Assembly (NCBI GenBank): GCA_963556195.1
Contig: CAUVYP010000244.1
Coordinates: 558,001-622,000 of the forward strand
DNA from: Sepiola atlantica
Lineage: Eukaryota > Mollusca > Cephalopoda > Sepiida > Sepiolidae
Direction of reading: 5' to 3'
Length of the DNA stretch: 64,000 nucleotides
A program made the position numbers and the translations under genes. This document shows positions 26,265 to 38,911 of this stretch, one piece after another; position 1 is the first letter of the stretch; every line of letters begins with the position of its first letter. Below the pieces are notes generated by a model. The model was not told the DNA's origin. It did no database searches and saw only the letters and a program-made list of their open reading frames with translations.

Positions 26265-29200
26265 TTAGTGCGATTTAAAAGGTATATCGCTTGTGTTAAT
26301 AACTTCCACATTTATAAGAATTGTGCCCCGAAACTTTGCAGACATTAGCGGACACACACTTTCTACTGAAGTACCAAGTTTCAGAAGTTCAGCTCTTGTA
26401 CTCCCGGAAATATGTCGATACAAACTGAATACGCAAAACATCAACAAAATTTAGTGCGATTTTAAGTTGATATCGCTTTTGTTTATAACTTCCACATTTA
26501 TGAGAATTGTGCTCCGAAACTTTGCAGACAATAGCGGACACACATTTTCTACTGATGTACGAAGTTTCAGAAGTTCAGCTCTTGTACTCCCGGAGATATG
26601 TCGATACAAACTGAATACGCAAAACATAAACAAAATTTAGTGCGATTTAAAGTTGATAAGTCTTTTGTTAATAACTTCCACATTTATAAGAATTGTGCTC
26701 CGAAACTTTGCAGACATTAGCGGACACACATTTTCTACTGAAGTACCAAGTTTCAGAAGTTCAGCTCTTGTACTCCCGGAGATATGTTGATACAAACTGA
26801 ATACGCAAAACATCAACAAAATTTAGTGCGATTTTATGTTGATATCGCGTGTGTTTATAACTTCCACATTTATAAGAATTGTGCTCTGAAACTTTGCAGA
26901 CATTAGCGGACACACATTTTCTACTGAAGTACCAAGTTTCAGAAGTTCAGCTCTTGTACTCCCGGAGATATGTCGATACAAACTGAATACGCAAAACATC
27001 AACAAAATTTAGTGCGATTTAAAAGGTATATCGCTTGTGTTAATAACTTCCACATTTATAAGAATTGTGCCCCGAAACTTTGCAGACATTAGCGGACACA
27101 CATTTTCTACTGAAGTACCAAGTTTCAGAAGTTCAGCTCTTGTACTCCCGGAGATATGTCGATACAAACTGAATACGCAAAACATCAACAAAATTTAGTG
27201 CGATTTTAAGTTGATATCGCTTTTGTTTATAACTTCCACATTTATGAGAATTGTGCTCCGAAACTTTGCAGACAATAGCGGACACACATTTTCTACTGAT
27301 GTACGAAGTTTCAGAAGTTCAGCTCTTGTACTCCCGGAGATATGTCGATACAAACTGAATACGCAAAACATAAACAAAATTTAGTGCGATTTAAAGTTGA
27401 TGAGTCTTTTGTTAATAACTTCCACATTTATAAGAATTGTGCTCCGAAACTTTGCAGATATTAGCGGACACACATTTTCTACTGAAGTACCAAGTTTCAG
27501 AAGTTCAGCTCTTGTACTCCCGGAGATATGTCGATACAAACTGAATACGCAAAACATCAACAAAATTTAGTGCGATTTTATGTTGATATCGCTTGTGTTT
27601 ATAACTTCCACATTTATAAGAATTGTGCTCTGAAACTTTGCAGACATTAGCGGACACACATTTTCTACTGAAGTACCAAGTTTCAGAAGTTCAGCTCTTG
27701 TACTCCCGGAGATATGTCGATACAAACTGAATACGCAAAACATCAACAAAATTTAGTGCGATTTAAAAGGTATATCGCTTGTGTTAATAACTTCCACATT
27801 TATAAGAATTGTGCCCCGAAACTTTGCAGACATTAGCGGACACACATTTTCTACTGAAGTACCAAGTTTCAGAAGTTCAGCTCTTGTACTCCCGGAGATA
27901 TGTCGATACAAACTGAATACGCAAAACATCAACAAAATTTAGTGCGATTTTAAGTTGATATCGCTTTTGTTTATAACTTCCACATTTATGAGAATTGTGC
28001 TCCGAAACTTTGCAGACAATAGCGGACACACATTTTCTACTGATGTACGAAGTTTCAGAAGTTCAGCTCTTGTACTCCCGGAGATATGTCGATACAAACT
28101 GAATACGCAAAACATAAACAAAATTTAGTGCGATTTAAAGTTGATAAGTCTTTTGTTAATAACTTCCACATTTATAAGAATTGTGCTCCGAAACTTTGCA
28201 GACATTAGCGGACACACATTTTCTACTGAAGTACCAAGTTTCAGAAGTTCAGCTCTTGTACTCCCGGAGATATGTCGATACAAACTGAATACGCAAAACA
28301 TCAACAAAATTTAGTGCGATTTTATGTTGATATCGCTTGTGTTTATAACTTCCACATTTATAAGAATTGTGCTCTGAAACTTTGCAGACATTAGCGGACA
28401 CACATTTTCTACTGAAGTACCAAGTTTCAGAAGTTCAGCTCTTGTACTCCCGGAGATATGTCGATACAAACTGAATACGCAAAACATCAACAAAATTTAG
28501 TGCGATTTTAAGTTGATATCGCTTGTGTTTATAACTTCCACATTTTTACAAAGTGTGCTCTGAAACTTTGCAGACATTAGCGGACACACATTTTCTACTG
28601 AAGTACCAAGTTTCAGAAGTTCAGCTCTTGTACTCCCGGAGATATGTCGATACAAACTGAATACGCAAAACATCAACAAAATTTAGTGCGATTTTAAGTT
28701 GATATCGCTTTTGTTTATAACTTCCACATTAATAAGAATTGTGCTCTGAAACTTTGCAGACCTTAGCGGACACACATTTTCTACTGAAGTACCAAGTTTC
28801 AGAAGTTCAGCTCTTGTACTCCCGGAGATATGTCGATACAAACTGAATACGCAAAACATCAACAAAATTTAGTGCGATTTAAAAGGTATATCGCTTGTGT
28901 TAATAACTTCCACATTTATAAGAATTGTGCTCCGAAACTTTGCAGACATTAGCGGACACACATTTTCTACTGAAGTACCAAGTTTCAGAAGTTCAGCTCT
29001 TGTACTCTGGGAGATATGTCGATACAAACTGAATACGCAAAACATCAACAAAATTTAGTGCGATTTAAAAGGTATATCGCTTGTGTTAATAACTTCCACA
29101 TTTATAAGAATTGTGCTCCGAAACTTTGCAGACATTAGCGGACACACATTTTCTACTGAAGTACCAAGTTTCAGAAGTTCAGCTCTTGTACTCCCGGAGA

Positions 29201-32030
29201 TATGTCGATACAAACTGAATACGCAAAACATCAACAAAATTTTGTGCGATTTTAAGTTGATATCGCTTGTGTTTATAACTTCCACATTTATACAAATTGT
29301 GCTCTGAAACTTTGCAGACATTAGCGGACACACATTTTCTACTGAAGTACCAAGTTTCAGAAGTTCAGCTCTTGTACTCCCGGAGATATGTCGATACAAA
29401 CTGAATACGCAAAACATCAACAAAATTTAATGCGATTTTAAGTTGATATCGCTTTTGTTTATAACTTCCACATTTATAAGAATTGTGCTCTGAAACTTTG
29501 CAGACATTAGCGGACACACATTTTCTACTGAAGTACCAAGTTTCAGAAGTTCAGCTCTTGTACTCCCGGAGATATGTCGATACAAACTGAATACGCAAAA
29601 CATCAACAAAATTTAGTGCGATTTAAAAGGTATATCGCTTGTGTTAATAACTTCCACATTTATAAGAATTGTGCCCCGAAACTTTGCAGACATTAGCGGA
29701 CACACATTTTCTACTGAAGTACCAAGTTTCAGAAGTTCAGCTCTTGTACTCCCGGAGATATGTCGATACAAACTGAATACGCAAAACATCAACAAAATTT
29801 AGTGCGATTTTAAGTTGATATCGCTTTTGTTTATAACTTCCACATTTATGAGAATTGTGCTCCGAAACTTTGCAGACAATAGCGGACACACATTTTCTAC
29901 TGATGTACGAAGTTTCAGAAGTTCAGCTCTTGTACTCCCGGAGATATGTCGATACAAACTGAATACGCAAAACATAAACAAAATTTAGTGCGATTTAAAG
30001 TTGATAAGTCTTTTGTTAATAACTTCCACATTTATAAGAATTGTGCTCCGAAACTTTGCAGACATTAGCGGACACACATTTTCTACTGAAGTACCAAGTT
30101 TCAGAAGTTCAGCTCTTGTACTCCCGGAGATATGTCGATACAAACTGAATACGCAAAACATCAACAAAATTTAGTGCGATTTTATGTTGATATCGCTTGT
30201 GTTTATAACTTCCACATTTATAAGAATTGTGCTCTGAAACTTTGCAGACATTAGCGGACACACATTTTCTACTGAAGTACCAAGTTTCAGAAGTTCAGCT
30301 CTTGTACTCCCGGAGATATGTCGATACAAACTGAATACGCAAAACATCAACAAAATTTAGTGCGATTTTAAGTTGATATCGCTTGTGTTTATAACTTCCA
30401 CATTTTTACAAAGTGTGCTCTGAAACTTTGCAGACATTAGCGGACACACATTTTCTACTGAAGTACCAAGTTTCAGAAGTTCAGCTCTTGTACTCCCGGA
30501 GATATGTCGATACAAACTGAATACGCAAAACATCAACAAAATTTAGTGCGATTTAAAAGGTATATCGCTTGTGTTAATAACTTCCACATTTATAAGAATT
30601 GTGCTCCGAAACTTTGCAGACATTAGCGGACACACATTTTCTACTGAAGTACCAAGTTTCAGAAGTTCAGCTCTTGTACTCCCGGAGATATGTCGATACA
30701 AACTGAATACGCAAAACATCAACAAAATTTAGTGCGATTTTAAGTTGATATCGCTTGTGTTTATAACTTCCACATTTATACAAATTGTGCTCTGAAACTT
30801 TGCAGACATTAGCGGACACACATTTTCTACTGAAGTACCAAGTTTCAGAAGTTCAGCTCTTGTACTCCCGGAGATATGTCGATACAAACTGAATACGCAA
30901 AACATCAACAAAATTTAGTGCGATTTTAAGTTGATATCGCTTGTGTTTATAACTTCCACATTTATACAAATTGTGCTCTGAAACTTTGCAGACATTAGCG
31001 GACACACATTTTCTACTGAAGTACCAAGTTTCAGAAGTTCAGCTCTTGTACTCCCGGAGATATGTCGATACAAACTGAATACGCAAAACATCAACAAAAT
31101 TTAATGCGATTTTAAGTTGATATCGCTTTTGTTTATAACTTCCACATTTATAAGAATTGTGCTCTGAAACTTTGCAGACATTAGCGGACACACATTTTCT
31201 ACTGAAGTACCAAGTTTCAGAAGTTCAGCTCTTGTACTCCCGGAGATATGTCGATACAAACTGAATACGCAAAACATCAACAAAATTTAGTGCGATTTAA
31301 AAGGTATATCGCTTGTGTTAATAACTTCCACATTTATAAGAATTGTGCTCCGAAACTTTGCAGACATTAGCGGACACACATTTTCTACTGAAGTACCAAG
31401 TTTCAGAAGTTCAGCTCTTGTACTCCCGGAGATATGTCGATACAAACTGAATACGCAAAACATCAACAAAATTTAGTGCGATTTTAAGTTGATATCGCTT
31501 TTGTTTATAACTTCCACATTTATGAGAATTGTGCTCCGAAACTTTGCAGACAATAGCGGACACACATTTTCTACTGATGTACGAAGTTTCAGAAGTTCAG
31601 CTCTTGTACTCCCGGAGATATGTCGATACAAACTGAATACGCAAAACATAAACAAAATTTAGTGCGATTTAAAGATGATAAGTCTTTTGTTAATAACTTC
31701 CACATTTATAAGAATTGTGCTCCGAAACTTTGCAGACATTAGCGGACACACATTCTCTACTGAAGTACCAAGTTTCAGAAGTTCAGCTCTTGTACTCCCG
31801 GAGATATGTCGATACAAACTGAATACGCAAAACATCAACAAAATTTAGTGCGATTTTAAGTTGATATCGCTTTTGTTTATAACTTCCACATTTATAAGAA
31901 TTGTGCTCCGAAACTTTGCAGACATTAGCGGACACACATTTTCTACTGAAGTACCAAGTTTCAGAAGTTCAGCTCTTGTACTCCCGGAGATATGTCGATA
32001 CAAACTGAATACGCAAAACATCAACAAAAT

Positions 32031-32216
32031 TTAGTGCGATTTTAAGTTGATATCGCTTGTGTTTATAACTTCCACATTTTTACAAATTGTGCTCTGAAAC
32101 TTTGCAGACATTAGCGGACACACATTTTCTACTGAAGTACCAAGTTTCAGAAGTTCAGCTCTTGTACTCCCGGAGATATGTCGATACAAACTGAATACGC
32201 AAAACATCAACAAAAT
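32031..32216. repeat. Monomer class I (exemplar)
   Basis: Class I is like D but has t at position 50, giving acatttttacaaa. Copies at 28497, 30357 and 57512 also have g at 58 (caaagtg). A subclass after A2 (or after the chimera at 46538) adds g at 94 (cacacgtttt) and a at 111 (gtacaaag): 37424, 38354, 40586, 46724, 52676, 55652, 58814, 59744. Class I is absent left of 28.4 kb. Confidence 0.9.
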
Positions 32217-35200
32217 TTAGTGCGATTTTAAGTTGATATCGCTTTTGTTTATAACTTCCACATTAATAAGAATTGTGCTCTGAAACTTTGCAGACCTTAG
32301 CGGACACACATTTTCTACTGAAGTACTAAGTTTCAGAAGTTCAGCTCTTGTACTCCCGGAGATATGTCGAGACAAACTGAATACGCAAAACATCAACACA
32401 ATTTAGTGCGATTTAAAAGGTATATCGCTTGTGTTAATAACTTCCACATTTATAAGAATTGTGCTCCGAAACTTTGCAGACATTAGCGGACACACATTTT
32501 CTACTGAAGTACCAAGTTTCAGAAGTTCAGCTCTTGTACTCCCGGAGATATGTCGATACAAACTGAATACGCAAAACATCAACAAAATTTTGTGCGATTT
32601 TAAGTTGATATCGCTTGTGTTTATAACTTCCACATTTATACAAATTGTGCTCTGAAACTTTGCAGACATTAGCGGACACACATTTTCCACTGAAGTACCA
32701 AGTTTCAGAAGTTCAGCTCTTGTACTCCCGGAGATATGTCGATACAAACTGAATACGCAAAACATCAACAAAATTTAATGCGATTTTAAGTTGATATCGC
32801 TTTTGTTTATAACTTCCACATTTATAAGAATTGTGCTCTGAAACTTTGCAGACATTAGCGGACACACATTTTCTACTGAAGTACCAAGTTTCAGAAGTTC
32901 AGCTCTTGTACTCCCGGAGATATGTCGATACAAACTGAATACGCAAAACATCAACAAAATTTAGTGCGATTTAAAAGGTATATCGCTTGTGTTAATAACT
33001 TCCACATTTATAAGAATTGTGCTCCGAAACTTTGCAGACATTAGCGGACACACATTTTCTACTGAAGTACCAAGTTTCAGAAGTTCAGCTCTTGTACTCC
33101 CGGAGATATGTCGATACAAACTGAATACGCAAAACATCAACAAAATTTAGTGCGATTTTAAGTTGATATCGCTTTTGTTTATAACTTCCACATTTATGAG
33201 AATTGTGCTCCGAAACTTTGCAGACAATAGCGGACACACATTTTCTACTGATGTACGAAGTTTCAGAAGTTCAGCTCTTGTACTCCCGGAGATATGTCGA
33301 TACAAACTGAATACGCAAAACATAAACAAAATTTAGTGCGATTTAAAGTTGATAAGTCTTTTGTTAATAACTTCCACATTTATAAGAATTGTGCTCCGAA
33401 ACTTTGCAGACATTAGCGGACACACATTTTCTACTGAAGTACCAAGTTTCAGAAGTTCAGCTCTTGTACTCCCGGAGATATGTCGATACAAACTGAATAC
33501 GCAAAACATCAACAAAATTTAGTGCGATTTTAAGTTGATATCGCTTTTGTTTATAACTTCCACATTTATAAGAATTGTGCTCCGAAACTTTGCAGACTTT
33601 AGCGGACACACATTTTCTACTGAAGTACCAAGTTTCAGAAGTTCAGCTCTTGTACTCCCGGAGATATGTCGATACAAACTGAATACGCAAAACATCAACA
33701 AAATTTAGTGCGATTTTAAGTTGATATCGCTTGTGTTTATAACTTCCACATTTATACAAATTGTGCTCTGAAACTTTGCAGACATTAGCGGACACACATT
33801 TTCTACTGAAGTACCAAGTTTCAGAAGTTCAGCTCTTGTACTCCCGGAGATATGTCGATACAAACTGAATACGCAAAACATCAACAAAATTTAGTGCGAT
33901 TTTAAGTTGATATCGCTTTTGTTTATAACTTCCACATTTATAAGAATTGTGCTCTGAAACTTTGCAGACATTAGCGGACACACATTTTCTACTGAAGTAC
34001 CAAGTTTCAGAAGTTCAGCTCTTGTACTCCCGGAGATATGTCGATACAAAGTGAATACGCAAAACATCAACAAAATTTAGTGCGATTTAAAAGGTATATC
34101 GCTTGTGTTAATAACTTCCACATTTATGAGAATTGTGCTCCGAAACTTTGCAGACATTAGCGGACACACATTTTCTACTGAAGTACCAAGTTTCAGAAGT
34201 TCAGCTCTTGTACTCCCGGAGATATGTCGATACAAACTGAATACGCAAAACATCAACAAAATTTAGTGCGATTTAAAAGGTATATCGCTTGTGTTAATAA
34301 CTTCCACATTTATAAGAATTGTGCTCCGAAACTTTGCAGACATTAGCGGACACACATTTTCTACTGAAGTACCAAGTTTCAGAAGTTCAGCTCTTGTACT
34401 CCCGGAGATATGTCGATACAAACTGAATACGCAAAACATAAACAAAATTTAGTGCGATTTTAAGTTGATATCGCTTGTGTTTATAACTTCCACATTTATA
34501 CAAATTGTGCTCTGAAACTTTGCAGACATTAGCGGACACACATTTTCTACTGAAGTACCAAGTTTCAGAAGTTCAGCTCTTGTACTCCCGGAGATATGTC
34601 GATACAAACTGAATACGCAAAACATCAACAAAATTTAGTGCGATTTTAAGTTGATATCGCTTTTGTTTATAACTTCCACATTTATAAGAATTGTGCTCTG
34701 AAACTTTGCAGACCTTAGCGGACACACATTTTCTACTGAAGTACCAAGTTTCAGAAGTTCAGCTCTTGTACTCCCGGAGATATGTCGATACAAACTGAAT
34801 ACGCAAAACATCAACAAAATTTAGTGCGATTTAAAAGGTATATCGCTTGTGTTAATAACTTCCACATTTATAAGAATTGTGCTCCGAAACTTTGCAGACA
34901 TTAGCGGACACACATTTTCTACTGAAGTACCAAGTTTCAGAAGTTCAGCTCTTGTACTCCCGGAGATATGTCGATACAAACTGAATACGCAAAACATCAA
35001 CAAAATTTTGTGCGATTTTAAGTTGATATCGCTTGTGTTTATAACTTCCACATTTATACAAATTGTGCTCTGAAACTTTGCAGACATTAGCGGACACACA
35101 TTTTCTACTGAAGTACCAAGTTTCAGAAGTTCAGCTCTTGTACTCCCGGAGATATGTCGATACAAACTGAATACGCAAAACATCAACAAAATTTAATGCG

Positions 35201-35411
35201 ATTTTAAGTTGATATCGCTTTTGTTTATAACTTCCACATTTATAAGAATTGTGCTCTGAAACTTTGCAGACATTAGCGGACACACATTTTCTACTGAAGT
35301 ACCAAGTTTCAGAAGTTCAGCTCTTGTACTCCCGGAGATATGTCGATACAAACTGAATACGCAAAACATCAACAAAATTTAGTGCGATTTAAAAGGTATA
35401 TCGCTTGTGTT

Positions 35412-35413
35412 AT
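35412..35413. other. Single-base deletion in the lattice
   Basis: This F monomer reads gtgttataacttcc where other F monomers read gtgttaataacttcc, so one a is missing. It restores the lattice phase that the insertion at 3378 had shifted. The loss is in a two-base run, so a sequencing error cannot be excluded. Confidence 0.88.
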
Positions 35414-36307
35414 AACTTCCACATTTATAAGAATTGTGCTCCGAAACTTTGCAGACATTAGCGGACACACATTTTCTACTGAAGTACCAAGTTTCAGAAG
35501 TTCAGCTCTTGTACTCCCGGAGATATGTCGATACAAACTGAATACGCAAAACATCAACAAAATTTAGTGCGATTTTAAGTTGATATCGCTTTTGTTTATA
35601 ACTTCCACATTTATGAGAATTGTGCTCCGAAACTTTGCAGACAATAGCGGACACACATTTTCTACTGATGTACCAAGTTTCAGAAGTTCAGCTCTTGTAC
35701 TCCCGGAGATATGTCGATACAAACTGAATACGCAAAACATAAACAAAATTTAGTGCGATTTAAAGTTGATAAGTCTTTTGTTAATAACTTCCACATTTAT
35801 AAGAATTGTGCTCCGAAACTTTGCAGACATTAGCGGACACACATTTTCTACTGAAGTACCATGTTTCAGAAGTTCAGCTCTTGTACTCCCGGAGATATGT
35901 CGATACAAACTGAATACGCAAAACATCAACAAAATTTAGTGCGATTTTATGTTGATATCGCTTGTGTTTATAACTTCCACATTTATAAGAATTGTGCTCT
36001 GAAACTTTGCAGACATTAGCGGACACACATTTTCTACTGAAGTACCCAGTTTCAGAAGTTCAGCTCTTGTACTCCCGGAGATATGTCGATACAAACTGAA
36101 TACGCAAAACATCAACAAAATTTAGTGCGATTTTAAGTTGATATCGCTTGTGTTTATAACTTCCACATTTTTACAAATTGTGCTCTGAAACTTTGCAGAC
36201 ATTAGCGGACACACATTTTCTACTGAAGTACCAAGTTTCAGAAGTTCAGCTCTTGTACTCCCGGAGATATGTCGATACAAACTGAATACGCAAAACATCA
36301 ACAAAAT

Positions 36308-36493
36308 TTAGTGCGATTTTAAGTTGATATCGCTTTTGTTTATAACTTCCACATTAATAAGAATTGTGCTCTGAAACTTTGCAGACCTTAGCGGACACAC
36401 ATTTTCTACTGAAGTACCAAGTTTCAGAAGTTCAGCTCTTGTACTCCCGGAGATATGTCGATACAAACTGAATACGCAAAACATCAACAAAAT
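36308..36493. repeat. Monomer class J (exemplar)
   Basis: Class J has the class E left part, a at position 49 (acattaataag), t at 65 and ccttag at 79-84. It usually follows class I. A simpler form without the a49 change (J0) is at 968, 23661 and 34635. The J copies at 51560, 54536 and 57698 share c at position 1 (aaatcta) and tie together three successive HOR copies. Confidence 0.9.
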
Positions 36494-37051
36494 TTAGTGC
36501 GATTTAAAAGGTATATCGCTTGTGTTAATAACTTCCACATTTATAAGAATTGTGCTCCGAAACTTTGCAGACATTAGCGGACACACATTTTCTACTGAAG
36601 TACCAAGTTTCAGAAGTTCAGCTCTTGTACTCCCGGAGATATGTCGATACAAACTGAATACGCAAAACATCAACAAAATTTAGTGCGATTTTAAGTTGAT
36701 ATCGCTTGTGTTTATAACTTCCACATTTATACAAATTGTGCTCTGAAACTTTGCAGACATTAGCGGACACACATTTTCTACTGAAGTACCAAGTTTCAGA
36801 AGTTCAGCTCTTGTACTCCCGGAGATATGTCGATACAAACTGAATACGCAAAACATCAACAAAATTTAATGCGATTTTAAGTTGATATCGCTTTTGTTTA
36901 TAACTTCCACATTTATAAGAATTGTGCTCTGAAACTTTGCAGACATTAGCGGACACACATTTTCTACTGAAGTACCAAGTTTCAGAAGTTCAGCTCTTGT
37001 ACTCCCGGAGATATGTCGATACAAACTGAATACGCAAAACATCAACAAAAT

Positions 37052-38911
37052 TTAGTGCGATTTAAAAGGTATATCGCTTGTGTTAATAACTTCCACATTT
37101 ATAAGAATTGTGCTCCGAAACTTTGCAGACATTAGCGGACACACATTTTCTACTGAAGTACCAAGTTTCAGAAGTTCAGCTCTTGTACTCCTGGAGATAT
37201 GTCGATACAAACTGAATACGCAAAACATCAACAAAATTTAGTGCGATTTTAAGTTGATATCGCTTTTGTTTATAACTTCCACATTTATGAGAATTGTGCT
37301 CCGAAACTTTGCAGACAATAGCGGACACACATTTTCTACTGATGTACGAAGTTTCAGAAGTTCAGCTCTTGTACTCCCGGAGATATGTCGATACAAACTG
37401 AATACGCAAAACATCAACAAAATTTAGTGCGATTTTAAGTTGATATCGCTTGTGTTTATAACTTCCACATTTTTACAAATTGTGCTCTGAAACTTTGCAG
37501 ACATTAGCGGACACACGTTTTCTACTGAAGTACAAAGTTTCAGAAGTTCAGCTCTTGTACTCCCGGAGATATGTCGATACAAACTGAATACGCAAAACAT
37601 CAACAAAATTTAGTGCGATTTTAAGTTGATATCGCTTGTGTTTATAACTTCCACATTTATACAAATTGTGCTCTGAAACTTTGCAGACATTAGCGGACAC
37701 ACATTTTCTACTGAAGTACCAAGTTTCAGAAGTTCAGCTCTTGTACTCCCGGAGATATGTCGATACAAACTGAATACGCAAAACATCAACAAAATTTAGT
37801 GCGATTTTAAGTTGATATCGCTTTTGTTTATAACTTCCACATTTATGAGAATTGTGCTCCGAAACTTTGCAGACAATAGCGGACACACATTTTCTACTGA
37901 TGTACCAAGTTTCAGAAGTTCAGCTCTTGTACTCCCGGAGATATGTCGATACAAACTGAATACGCAAAACATCAACAAAATTTAGTGCGATTTAAAAGGT
38001 ATATATCTTGTGTTAATAACTTCCACATTTATAAGAATTGTGCTCCGAAACTTTGCAGACATTAGCGGACACACATTTTCTACTGAAGTACCAAGTTTCA
38101 GAAGTTCAGCTCTTGTACTCCTGGAGATATGTCGATACAAACTGAATACGCAAAACATCAACAAAATTTAGTGCGATTTTAAGTTGATATCGCTTTTGTT
38201 TATAACTTCCACATTTATGAGAATTGTGCTCCGAAACTTTGCAGACAATAGCGGACACACATTTTCTACTGATGTACGAAGTTTCAGAAGTTCAGCTCTT
38301 GTACTCCCGGAGATATGTCGATACAAACTGAATACGCAAAACATCAACAAAATTTAGTGCGATTTTAAGTTGATATCGCTTGTGTTTATAACTTCCACAT
38401 TTTTACAAATTGTGCTCTGAAACTTTGCAGACATTAGCGGACACACGTTTTCTACTGAAGTACAAAGTTTCAGAAGTTCAGCTCTTGTACTCCCGGAGAT
38501 ATGTCGATACAAACTGAATACGCAAAACATCAACAAAATTTAGTGCGATTTTAAGTTGATATCGCTTGTGTTTATAACTTCCACATTTATACAAATTGTG
38601 CTCTGAAACTTTGCAGACATTAGCGGACACACATTTTCTACTGAAGTACCAAGTTTCAGAAGTTCAGCTCTTGTACTCCCGGAGATATGTCGATACAAAC
38701 TGAATACGCAAAACATCAACAAAATTTAGTGCGATTTTAAGTTGATATCGCTTTTGTTTATAACTTCCACATTTATGAGAATTGTGCTCCGAAACTTTGC
38801 AGACAATAGCGGACACACATTTTCTACTGATGTACCAAGTTTCAGAAGTTCAGCTCTTGTACTCCCGGAGATATGTCGATACAAACTGAATACGCAAAAC
38901 ATAAACAAAAT
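37052..38911. repeat. 930-bp (5-monomer) tandem duplication
   Basis: F A2 I D A at 37052..37981 is repeated at 37982..38911. Both F monomers have ctcctggag and both A monomers have gatgtaccaag. The A at 37796 ends in catcaac instead of cataaac, so the exchange point lies in its right end. The second F has a private tatatatcttg. Confidence 0.92.
37238..37423. repeat. Monomer class A2 (exemplar)
   Basis: A2 is class A without the a178 marker (catcaac, not cataaac). It is followed by class I instead of B. It occurs at 37238, 38168, 40400, 52490, 55466, 58628 and 59558, each time after an F with ctcctggag. F-A2-I therefore behaves as a fixed three-monomer module. Confidence 0.9.

Larger units (their letters stand above)
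25521..28496. repeat. F2-A-B-H tetramer HOR, four tandem copies (744 bp each)
   Basis: Copies start at 25521, 26265, 27009 and 27753. Compared by eye they differ by 0 to 4 private substitutions each. Copy 1 has cacaaatt in A. Copy 2 has cacacactttc and ggaaatatg in F2, tatgttgatac in B and cgcgtgtg in H. Copy 3 has gatgagtc and agatattag in B. Copy 4 has none. This is the most homogeneous stretch in the window and the likeliest recent amplification. Other copies are at 24405 and 29613. Confidence 0.96.
28497..35563. repeat. Mixed region, 38 monomers
   Basis: Class order: I J F F D E F2 A B H I F D D E F A B C I J F D E F A B C D E F F D J0 F D E F. The block F-D-E-F(or F2)-A-B, with the ttttgtgc marker at the start of D, occurs at 29055, 32403 and 34821, and also at 23847. 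H-I repeats at a 10-monomer interval (28311 and 30171). The last F (35379) carries the 1-bp deletion. The first I and J monomers of the window are here. Confidence 0.9.
35564..38725. repeat. 12-mer HOR plus internal 5-mer duplication (3162 bp)
   Basis: Class order: A B H I J F D E F A2 I D, then A F A2 I D. The first twelve monomers are the HOR; the last five come from a 930-bp tandem duplication. Markers shared with the next copy are taccaag in A, taccatgtttc in B (35750, 38912) and tacccag in H (35936, 39098), each at 3162 bp. Confidence 0.93.
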
